Below are positions 35,950 through 42,927 of a stretch of DNA of 64,000 nt, one piece after another; positions within the stretch are counted from its first letter, which is position 1; the number at the start of each line of letters is the position of its first letter. The notes beneath the pieces were generated by a model. The model was not told the origin of the DNA, did no database searches, and saw nothing but the letters and a program-made list of their open reading frames with translations. The position numbers and the translations under genes were made by a program. Where the stretch lies: positions 248,001-312,000 of the forward strand of contig NZ_FOQV01000003.1 in assembly GCF_900113835.1 (NCBI RefSeq), given 5' to 3'. Origin of the DNA: Allobosea sp. OK403. GTDB lineage: Bacteria > Pseudomonadota > Alphaproteobacteria > Rhizobiales > Beijerinckiaceae.

Positions 35950-36693
35950 ATGGAAAACCTGCACCTCATCCTCTTCATCGCCGCGACCTTCCTGCTTGCC
36001 GGCTTCGTCAAGGGCGTCATCGGGCTCGGTCTGCCGACCATCGCGGTCGGCATTCTCGGCGTGGTGATGGCGCCGGCCCAGGCGGCCGCCCTGCTGGTGG
36101 TTCCTAACCTGATCACCAATGGCTGGCAGATCGCGACCGGCCCCGGCCTGAAAGCCATCCTGCTTCGGCTCTGGCCGATGCTGGCGGGCATCTGCATCGG
36201 CACCTGGGCTGGTGCCGGGCTTCTCCAGCAGCAGAAGGACGGCTCGGCCACGCTCTGGCTCGGCATCGCACTGGTGCTCTATGCGCTGGTCGGCCTGAAG
36301 GCCGCCAAGCTACGCGTGCCCGCCCAGGCCGAACGCTGGCTCGGACCCATCATCGGTATCGCGACCGGTGTCGCGACCTCCGCCACCGGCGTCTTCGTGC
36401 TGCCGGCTGTGCCCTATCTGCAAGCGCTCGGCCTCGACAAGGACGAGCTGATCCAGGCGCTCGGCATTTCCTTCATCGTCTCGACGCTCGCCTTGTCCTT
36501 CGGGCTGGTCGGCGCCGGCGCATTGAATATGGGCGTCGCCTGGCATTCACTGCTGGCGCTAGTGCCTGCGCTGGCCGGGATGGCCGTCGGCACGGCGATC
36601 CGGCTGCGGATCTCGGCTTCGACCTTCAAGATGTGCTTCTTCGCAGGGTTGCTGGCGCTGGGCTGCTATCTGGTCGCCAGAACGCTCGGCTGA
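35950..36693 (+). CDS. TSUP-family permease (TauE/SafE)
   Basis: 247 aa, seven to eight transmembrane helices. The N-terminal repeat starts LAGFVKGVIGLGLPTIAVG and the second begins IIGIATGVATSATGVFVLPAVPYLQALG, the duplicated signature of the TauE/SafE family. Members export or import sulfite, sulfoacetate, thiosulfate or other small organic anions. The divergent ArsR-type gene probably controls it. Confidence 0.9.
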   Translation: MENLHLILFIAATFLLAGFVKGVIGLGLPTIAVGILGVVMAPAQAAALLVVPNLITNGWQIATGPGLKAILLRLWPMLAGICIGTWAGAGLLQQQKDGSATLWLGIALVLYALVGLKAAKLRVPAQAERWLGPIIGIATGVATSATGVFVLPAVPYLQALGLDKDELIQALGISFIVSTLALSFGLVGAGALNMGVAWHSLLALVPALAGMAVGTAIRLRISASTFKMCFFAGLLALGCYLVARTLG

Positions 36694-36764
36694 GGGACGC
36701 TCGGCTGAGCTCCCCGAGTTCCCTGATTCGGGAGCCGGCCAGGGCGCTTCCATTCAGACCGAGC

Positions 36765-36851
36765 CGTCATTGCGAGCGCAGCGAAGCAATCCAGGGGCCG
36801 TCGAGCGAGACCTGCTGGATTGCTTCGTCGCTGACGCTCCTCGCAATGACG
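36765..36851. repeat. CGTCATTGCGAG-type palindromic repeat
   Basis: Arms CGTCATTGCGAGCGCAGCGA...CCAG and CTGG...TCCTCGCAATGACG are inverted repeats of about 30 bp, separated by GGGCCGTCGAGCGAGAC. Repeats with this end sequence are widespread in many proteobacteria. It lies between convergent TSUP and GNAT genes and could act as a transcription end by folding. Confidence 0.88.
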
Positions 36852-36874
36852 TTGAGAGGTCGTGCGGGGACGAT

Positions 36875-37708
36875 CTAGCCAAGCTCCAGCGTGGTCACGC
36901 CGAACACTTCAGAAGCGAGCGGAATCGGTTCGCCCCGATACATGCGCGTCGTCTCAAAACCCGGCCGAAGCCCTGCATCCGTCAGCAGATCGATGAATTG
37001 CTGTCGCGCGGCCGGCACGTCGATGAAGACCTCGCCCTCGACGGAGGATGCAAGATGCGCAACGAGCGCGGCGGCGGTCGCGTCATCCAGCGCCGACAGC
37101 CCGCCGATCTTCCAGCCCACACGGCATTTGCGGATCACGCCATAGCCTGTGACCACGCCTTGCGAGGTCGCGACGCAAGCAAGATGCGGCGTCGCGAGCC
37201 AGCGCGCGAGAAAGGCCTCCCGTGATTCTGGAAAGCTCCTGCGATCGAAAGCCATGACTTGAGGCAAGAGCTCAGGAGTGACGACGCCCAGCTCCCGTCG
37301 TTCCACCGGCACGCCGGCAAAGACGCCACCGAAACGGATGGTGCGGTAAGCCGGTACGAAACCTTTCCGGCGGTAGTTCTCGAACTGCTCGTCGACCCCG
37401 TCGAGCCCAATGATACGCCCCGCAAGGCGCGCCATGCCGGTATCCCAGACAGCTTTGCCATGGCCTTGGCCCCGCATGCCCTCGCGGCTGATATAGAGCC
37501 CAATGAAGCCGTAGCTCGCCCCATAGGCGACCGCCGCGATGCCGGCGACCATCTCGCCATCGACGAAGGCGCCGATGAACCCATCAGGGTCGACTGCCCG
37601 GAACGCCACGGCGTCGTTGAGGCCCGGATTCCAGCCTTCAGCAGCGGCCCAGTCTATCAGTCGCTCGACTTGGCCCAATGCGAGCGTGCGGATGAGGCGC
37701 TCGCTCAT
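36875..37708 (-). CDS. GNAT acetyltransferase with C-terminal Acetyltransf_18-like domain
   Basis: 277 aa from the ATG at 37706-37708. A start 22 codons upstream lies in a repeat and is rejected. The N-terminal GNAT domain has the acetyl-CoA loop REGMRGQGHGKAVW after YGFIGLYI. It is followed by GLDGVDEQFENYRRKGFVPAYRTI, the linker typical of two-domain GNATs. The C-terminal half begins around FDRRSFPESREAFLARWL and contains TGYGVIRKCRVGWKIGG, the pattern of the Acetyltransf_18 domain. The substrate is unknown. Confidence 0.88.
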   Translation of the reverse strand: MSERLIRTLALGQVERLIDWAAAEGWNPGLNDAVAFRAVDPDGFIGAFVDGEMVAGIAAVAYGASYGFIGLYISREGMRGQGHGKAVWDTGMARLAGRIIGLDGVDEQFENYRRKGFVPAYRTIRFGGVFAGVPVERRELGVVTPELLPQVMAFDRRSFPESREAFLARWLATPHLACVATSQGVVTGYGVIRKCRVGWKIGGLSALDDATAAALVAHLASSVEGEVFIDVPAARQQFIDLLTDAGLRPGFETTRMYRGEPIPLASEVFGVTTLELG

Positions 37709-37746
37709 GCGGCCGCCCGCGGTTGGGGAATCTGCATAAACCCATT

Positions 37747-37852
37747 CTAGAGCGTTTTCGAGCGAAGTGGACACCGGTTCGCGTGAAGAAAACGCGTTAA
37801 AACAAAGAGCAGGAGCGGTTGAACGATCCAGTTGGATCGGAAACGGCTCTAG
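37747..37852. repeat. CTAG-bounded repeat, copy G (GCGTTTTCGAG type)
   Basis: 106 bp, CTAGAGC to GCTCTAG. The left half is CGTTTTCGAGCGAAG, core CACCGGTTCGCGTGAAGAAA, then CGCGTTAAAACA. The right half contains AACGATCCAGTTGGATCGGAAACG with a GATCCAGTTGGATC dyad. It is the most complete copy of the type that flanks the epoxide-hydrolase-like gene at 18.5-19.7 kb. Confidence 0.88.
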
Positions 37853-37901
37853 CGTTGCATGTTAAGCGCTGCATAGAGACGCGCATGACACGCCATCAAG
37901 C

Positions 37902-38231
37902 TCAGAGCGACGATCGGGCTGGGGGCCTGGATCCGCACTGATAACCGCTGTCCAACAGACAGGCTTCGACTTCGTCAGCCTTGATGATCGCCTGCGCGGT
38001 GGTTACGGCCAGCATGGCAGTGCGCATACGCACAAGCGCATTTTCGGCGCTGAGTGCGCTTGTTAGAAAAAGCGCTCGTGTGGCGATCGCCGCCGCGTCG
38101 GCGGATTGGCTGAAGCGCGCGCTTTCGTAGAGATTTGTTTCGCGCCGCAACCTTTCCAGCGCTCTATCGTGCTCGATCAGGATCATACCCAATGCGCGCT
38201 GACAGATATTCAGTCTTTCTGTGTCGTCCAT
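37902..38231 (-). CDS. hypothetical protein downstream of a chemoreceptor gene
   Basis: 109 aa from the ATG at 38229-38231. It is mostly helical and contains RALERLRRETNLYESARFSQ and AENALVRMRTAML. Two Cys lie near the C-terminus (EACLLDSGYQCG). No signal peptide or membrane segment. I do not recognise a family. It starts 65 bp after the chemoreceptor stop on the same strand and could be co-transcribed. The ribosome site is weak, so the call is moderate. Confidence 0.5.
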   Translation of the reverse strand: MDDTERLNICQRALGMILIEHDRALERLRRETNLYESARFSQSADAAAIATRALFLTSALSAENALVRMRTAMLAVTTAQAIIKADEVEACLLDSGYQCGSRPPARSSL

Positions 38232-38296
38232 GAAGCACCCATATTTCAGTCCAGCGAGAAAGGGCGCAGTCGGCGGGCGCCCAGCTTGCTTAAGGT

Positions 38297-40993
38297 TCAG
38301 AACTCTTCCCACCCGGCGTCATTGGCGCGGCCATTGACGGCGCGCTTCGCCGGAGCGGATCTCTCTGGAGCCCGCGCCTTGGCGTGGCCGAAGGCGGCTT
38401 CAGCGAGCTTGCGCAGGCGCGCGGGCTCCGAGCCATGACCGGCCGGGGCCGCCCTGACCAGCGCCGGGGCGTAGCTGGCCGGTGAGGCAGCTGCGCCCTC
38501 AGGCCCCGTCCTGAAGGCGGCGACGAGGTCGTTGAGCTCACCGATGCGGCCCGAGAGCGAACCGGCCGAGGCCGCGCTCTGTTCGGCAAGCGCCGCATTG
38601 GCCTGCGTCATCTCGTCGAGATGAGCAACGGCCTGGCTCACCTCGTCGATGCCGTTGGCCTGCTCGCCCGAGGCCGCCGATATCTCGGCGATGGTGGCCG
38701 CGACCTTTTGCGAGGCGGCGAGAATCTGGGTCAGGGCGTCGCCGGCCTGGCGCACCAGCGTGACGCCTGCGCCGACCTCGGCATTGGACGAGGAGATCAG
38801 GCCCGAAATGTCCTTGGCGGCGGCGCCCGAGCGCTGCGCCAGCGTGCGCACTTCCGAGGCGACCACGGCAAAGCCCTTGCCGGCATCGCCGGCGCGCGCC
38901 GCCTCCACCGCCGCGTTCAGCGCCAGCAGATTGGTCTGGAAGGCGATGTCGTCGATCACCCGGATGATGTCGGAGATCTTCTGCGAGGCGCTCTCGATGC
39001 GCGCCATTGCAGCAACCGCCTCAGTCGCGATCGTGCCGCCCGACTGCGCCGCCTGCATCGCTTCGGTTGCGATCGCGGCGGCCTGCCTGGAGGCCTGGGC
39101 CGAGGCCTTCACCGAGGCTGCGAGCTCCTCGGTCGTGGCTGCGGTCTCCTCCAGCGACGAGGCCTGCTCTTCCGTGCGCTTCGACAGATCATCGGCGCCC
39201 ATGGTGATCTCGCGCGCCGCCAGGCCGACATCGGCAGAGGTCGTCTGGATCGTGCGCACCGTCGAGGACAGGCGATCAACCGTCGCGTTGATCCCGTCCT
39301 TCAACGAACCCAGTACGCCCTGGTAGCTGCCCTTGACCGCATGTGTCAGATCGCCGTTCGCGACGGCATCCATCACCTCGGCGAACTCGCCAGTCGCCTG
39401 TTCGACGAGTGCCGAAACATTGTTCAGGCCGATGGCAATCTCGCGCACGAAGCCTTCCTTGCCCGAGAGCGGCAGCCTTGCCGAAAAATTCCCCTGCTGG
39501 GCTGCCGTAACGACGGCCGCGACCTCGGCTTCGCCGAGCAGCTCCGCCGTGACGTTGCGCCAGATGAGCGTGTGGCCGATCTTCACGCCGTCGGCTCCGT
39601 GCACATAGGCCATGTCGACCAGAACGACTTCGCCGGCGATGTCGTAGCGAACCTTGCGGACCTCGTCATTGTCGACAAGCAGCGTGCGGGTCAGGTTGGA
39701 ATTGGCGCGGTAGCAGTCGAGATGCCGGCCCATCATCGCCTCGACGGAGAAATCCGGATTGGCTTGGCGGAAGGTCGGCTCGAGCCGTTTCAGCAGTGTC
39801 GTCAAAGAGGCGCTGATAAAGGAGATGTTCTCGTCGGGATCGGTGATCATCAGCATGCTTGGCGACTGATTCATCGCCGCTACGGTCAGCGCGGTGCGCT
39901 CGGCTTCCGCCTTGCCGCGATCGACCGCGCGAGCGATCTCACCGATCTCGTTGGCGAGCCCGACATGCGGCACGGGCGCCGCATAGTCGTTCTGCTGGAA
40001 ACGGCGCAGCGCCGCGATGATGTCGGCGATCGGATTGCGGATCGTGCGGACGAAAGCCAGGGCCACCGCCATCGCGGCGATGGCTGCGGCCGCAGCGATC
40101 AGCAGGTCGCGCAAGGCCTTGCTCTTGAAGCCATCGATGCGGGCTTCGATCAGGCGGGTAAGCTCCCCATGGCTTTCAAGCCACAAAGCCTCAGCAGACT
40201 TGGCCATGGCGGCCGCGGCCTGATCAACCTCAGGCTTCAGAAGCGGGCTGGGCCGGTCGCCGGCCAAAGCCGCGCGCAGGCCGTCGACGAGCTTCGTCTC
40301 GTGCGCGGCCGCCGCGTCGAATTCGGTTATGGCTGCCTTCAACGCCCGGCCGACCCTGCCATCGACATTGCCGTCTATGCTCGACTTGACCGAGGACTGA
40401 ACCGCGGCGAGCGCGATACTGAAGCGCGTCGCAGCCTGGACCAGGGCATCCTGATGTGCCGCCGTCGGCTTGGCCGCCACGCTGCCGAGATAGGGCAATA
40501 GCGCTGCCGTCAAGGTCGCCCGGGCAACCACCAGCTCCGGCAGCCGCACAGCCGCGACATCCATCACGTAATAGGAATCGACATCGGGATCGAGCGTCAG
40601 GTTGGAGCCGTCGGCGACCTTCTGGATGGCGCCCTGGCCGGCCTCCCAAGCCTTTAGCTGCGCCTTGGGGTCCGCCAGCGCCTGCCTGAATTCGGCAACC
40701 GTCTCGCGCGCCTTGAACCGCTCCGAGGCCGCCTCCACCGCGGCAACCCCGGCCAAGGCGGTGTTCCAGCTGACCGAACCTGCATCGGGCTGCGTCACGC
40801 CCGACAAGGTCAGCCAGAGATCCTTCAGGACCCCAGCGCCATCCAGCTCGAGCGATGAGAAGGCGATGTCCTTCCTGACCTGCTGGACGAACAGCAAAGT
40901 CAGATGCCCTATGGGAATCATCAGCAAAGCCATGATCACAGCGATCTTCGTACCAACACTCCACGAGATCGGCTTGAAAAGCGACAGTCGCAT
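38297..40993 (-). CDS. PAS-containing methyl-accepting chemotaxis protein with CheR-docking-like tail
   Basis: 898 aa from the ATG at 40991-40993, large for the family. Layout: TM1 near residues 18-38, a long periplasmic region to about 300, TM2 ([18 protein letters not shown]) and HAMP. A PAS-like domain starting [17 protein letters not shown] and a second HAMP-like unit follow, then the signalling hairpin with [21 protein letters not shown] low-complexity linker leads to the last five residues GWEEF, which fit the x-[aromatic]-x-x-[aromatic] pentapeptide that docks CheR/CheB. An FNR/FixK-type box lies about 116 bp upstream, suggesting expression at low oxygen and possible energy taxis. Confidence 0.93.
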   Translation of the reverse strand: MRLSLFKPISWSVGTKIAVIMALLMIPIGHLTLLFVQQVRKDIAFSSLELDGAGVLKDLWLTLSGVTQPDAGSVSWNTALAGVAAVEAASERFKARETVAEFRQALADPKAQLKAWEAGQGAIQKVADGSNLTLDPDVDSYYVMDVAAVRLPELVVARATLTAALLPYLGSVAAKPTAAHQDALVQAATRFSIALAAVQSSVKSSIDGNVDGRVGRALKAAITEFDAAAAHETKLVDGLRAALAGDRPSPLLKPEVDQAAAAMAKSAEALWLESHGELTRLIEARIDGFKSKALRDLLIAAAAAIAAMAVALAFVRTIRNPIADIIAALRRFQQNDYAAPVPHVGLANEIGEIARAVDRGKAEAERTALTVAAMNQSPSMLMITDPDENISFISASLTTLLKRLEPTFRQANPDFSVEAMMGRHLDCYRANSNLTRTLLVDNDEVRKVRYDIAGEVVLVDMAYVHGADGVKIGHTLIWRNVTAELLGEAEVAAVVTAAQQGNFSARLPLSGKEGFVREIAIGLNNVSALVEQATGEFAEVMDAVANGDLTHAVKGSYQGVLGSLKDGINATVDRLSSTVRTIQTTSADVGLAAREITMGADDLSKRTEEQASSLEETAATTEELAASVKASAQASRQAAAIATEAMQAAQSGGTIATEAVAAMARIESASQKISDIIRVIDDIAFQTNLLALNAAVEAARAGDAGKGFAVVASEVRTLAQRSGAAAKDISGLISSSNAEVGAGVTLVRQAGDALTQILAASQKVAATIAEISAASGEQANGIDEVSQAVAHLDEMTQANAALAEQSAASAGSLSGRIGELNDLVAAFRTGPEGAAASPASYAPALVRAAPAGHGSEPARLRKLAEAAFGHAKARAPERSAPAKRAVNGRANDAGWEEF

Positions 40994-41504
40994 CGCAGCT
41001 ACCGTTACAGTTATTCTTATTTGAGGGGCGGGCGCCCTACCCCCATCTACCCACTTCAATCCCTTAACGATCGGTTCTTCCGTTACCGTATTGAAGCGGT
41101 GTTTGATTTAGATCAAATGCCGTCGGTTACTCGGCGCCATGGCGTATCATGCGAATTTTCGACCGACAGCGGTTTGCAGCCGGGATGTTCAACCGGTGTT
41201 TCCCTGCAGGATCGCTGGAATTGGAGGGAGCTTGTCGCAGATCCCGCTGATCGAACGCGGTTTTCGACCTTGGATGGTGCGCAACCAAGCTGGCCGCCCA
41301 ACCGCGGCCAGAGCCTTCGGCTGAACGAGACATGTTGCGCTCCCGACATCTGAAACGATGCCTCGCAAGGCCGCCGGAACCCGGCCTCCCGGCCTGCTCA
41401 TCAGCTTCACGACGTCTTATGCGTCATTTACGCCTGACCAGATCTTCCCAATCGCAATCTTACGTATCGACGATCGATCATCCGGGCTTCCGCAGGAGGT
41501 CGCG
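40994..41504. other. 511-bp intergenic region with FNR/FixK-type box
   Basis: It separates the large chemoreceptor (minus) from a small membrane-protein gene (plus). The only strong signal is the dyad at 41102-41117. Several short frames are open but lack ribosome sites and family resemblance. Base composition is less GC-rich near 41080-41120, fitting a promoter. Confidence 0.55.
41102..41117. promoter_or_regulatory. FNR/FixK-type binding site
   Basis: TTTGAT-TTAG-ATCAAA contains an exact match to the FNR/FixK consensus TTGAT-N4-ATCAA, with one more symmetrical base on each side. Its centre is about 116 bp before the chemoreceptor start codon and about 395 bp before the small gene at 41505, so the chemoreceptor is the likelier target. 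Confidence 0.75.
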
Positions 41505-41672
41505 ATGGTCACCTATGAAACGCTGCAGCGCCGCAGCGAACCCGTTCGCCGGACGGCACCACAGCCTCGGCGCGACGGCGGAGCACGCCGTGACCTGCTG
41601 CACACATTTGTTCTGCTGGCGCTTCTCGCCGGTATCGTCGGCTTCCGTGCTTGGCTTAACATGCCTCGTTGA
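41505..41672 (+). CDS. small single-pass membrane protein
   Basis: 55 aa. A perfect AGGAGG (41494-41499) five bases before the ATG supports this start rather than the longer open frame. A basic N-terminal half (about eight Arg, TLQRRSEPVRR) is followed by one hydrophobic helix, TFVLLALLAGIVGFRAWL, and MPR. It should sit in the inner membrane with its basic end inside. Family not recognised. A short ACGCGC/GCGCGT hairpin follows the stop without a T-tract. Confidence 0.68.
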   Translation: MVTYETLQRRSEPVRRTAPQPRRDGGARRDLLHTFVLLALLAGIVGFRAWLNMPR

Positions 41673-41822
41673 ACGCGCAGCAGGCGCGTCTCGCCGAAAT
41701 CGGGCGGCCCAGCAGTACCAACAAGACATCGTTGATAGAGCAGATCCGCCCGCATCCGCTTCTTGCGGGCGTCTGTTTCGATCGTGCCGAACACAATTCG
41801 AAACGATCGAAAGCCGGATGTG

Positions 41823-42110
41823 TCACGGCGTCGCCTGTTGCAGCAAGGGGGACTGCTGCAACAGCGAGCAGCCCATTGCGGCGATGCTCAACCAGAGCAC
41901 CTCATCCCATTGATTGAGCGCATGCAGCGTGAAGCGCTGCCCTTGCATCACGGCTGTCACGGCCGTGATCATTCCGTAAAGCGCCAGCAACCCGGACAAC
42001 GCCAAGAAAAATCCCGATTTGCCGAACAGCGCCAGCACGGCGGAAACGGAAACCTTGAAAACGAACCGGCCAACAAGACCGCGAGCGATCGGGTCGATAC
42101 GAGCGATCAT
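41823..42110 (-). CDS. small multi-pass membrane protein
   Basis: 95 aa from the ATG at 42108-42110, with AGGAG about ten bases upstream. A hydrophobic segment (GRFVFKVSVSAVLALF) is followed by GFFLALSGLLALYGMITAVTAV and a C-terminal VLWLSIAAMGCSLL, giving two to three membrane helices. In between, MQGQRFTLHALNQWDE is polar. I do not recognise the family. It is convergent with the 55-aa membrane-protein gene. Real coding is likely but not certain. Confidence 0.62.
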   Translation of the reverse strand: MIARIDPIARGLVGRFVFKVSVSAVLALFGKSGFFLALSGLLALYGMITAVTAVMQGQRFTLHALNQWDEVLWLSIAAMGCSLLQQSPLLQQATP

Positions 42111-42286
42111 CGCAATTGAGCTCCTCAACGGCAGGAGGCGTCATGGCGCTCCCATCATGGCGCTCCAATCTCCACGCCAGCCGGCCCGAATACCGAGATT
42201 GCCCCGCTCCCGCGTCGTGGGTCCATTCGATTGCAGGGCGGAAAGATAAAGATCGCATCAAGGCGACCCTGCCGGCGGTCGCCGAC

Positions 42287-42748
42287 CTATCTCCGCTCCC
42301 TGAAAAACTCCCGCAACAGCCCCGCAGCCTCGCTCTCGCTCAAGCCGCCATAGACCTCCGGCGCGTGGTGGCAGGTCGGGCTGGCATAGAGCCTGACCCC
42401 GTTCTCGACCGCACCACCCTTGGGGTCGCCGGCACCGAAATAGAGCCGGCGGATACGGGAAAAGGAGATCGCGGCGGCGCACATCGGGCAGGGTTCGAGC
42501 GTGACGTAAAGATCGCAGCCGATCAGCCTCTCGCTGCCGATTTCCTGGCAAGCCAGGCGCAGCGCCAGCATCTCGGCATGGGCGGTCGGGTCCTTCAGCT
42601 CCAGCGTGCGGTTTCCCGCGCTCGCCAGCACGACGCCCTCGCGCAGGACCACCGCTCCGACCGGAACCTCGCCGCGTGAGGCGGCCGCCCGCGCCTCAGC
42701 CAAGGCGAGCGCCATGCCGTCCACGCTATTTGCCTTTGCCCGCACCAT
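42287..42748 (-). CDS. tadA: tRNA-specific adenosine deaminase
   Basis: 153 aa from the ATG at 42746-42748; an in-frame ATG 11 codons upstream is less likely. It deaminates A34 to inosine in tRNA-Arg(ACG). The zinc site is complete: the His and catalytic Glu in TAHAEMLAL, and two Cys in EPCPMCAAAI. Further family features are RGEVPVGAVV near the start and YFGAGDPKGGAVENG. The 3' 176 bp to the next gene hold a short direct repeat (TCATGGCGCTCC twice near 42141 and 42155) and no gene. Confidence 0.95.
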   Translation of the reverse strand: MVRAKANSVDGMALALAEARAAASRGEVPVGAVVLREGVVLASAGNRTLELKDPTAHAEMLALRLACQEIGSERLIGCDLYVTLEPCPMCAAAISFSRIRRLYFGAGDPKGGAVENGVRLYASPTCHHAPEVYGGLSESEAAGLLREFFRERR

Positions 42749-42870
42749 CAAAAACCCTGCTTTACCGCTCGCGAGCGGCAAGGCGCTCTGCTACAAGCGC
42801 CGGCTATCAGTCAGCGTTCCGTCCGGCTCGATTGTGCCGGTCGGGGACGCGCGCGACATCAAATATTTGA

Positions 42871-42916
42871 GCATCGGCCTTTCGCGAAAGTGCATTCCAC
42901 TTCTGCGGACCATGCT
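42871..42916. repeat. decayed GCATCGG-type repeat upstream of the pseudouridine synthase gene
   Basis: GCATCGGCCTTTCGCGAAAGTG, then CATTCCACTTCTGCGG and CCATGCTT, keeps the outline of the 33381-33488 repeats with several changes. It ends about 12 bp before the start codon at 42928, so it lies within the likely 5' leader. Confidence 0.6.
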
Positions 42917-42927
42917 TCGGAGCGATC

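Noticed and set aside
38621..40501. 626-codon plus-strand open frame
   Set aside because: Antisense to the large chemoreceptor, with Arg/Gly/His-rich shadow composition.
41332..41913. 193-codon plus-strand frame overlapping the small membrane protein
   Set aside because: No ribosome site, Cys-rich odd composition, and it overlaps the better-supported 55-aa gene in another frame.
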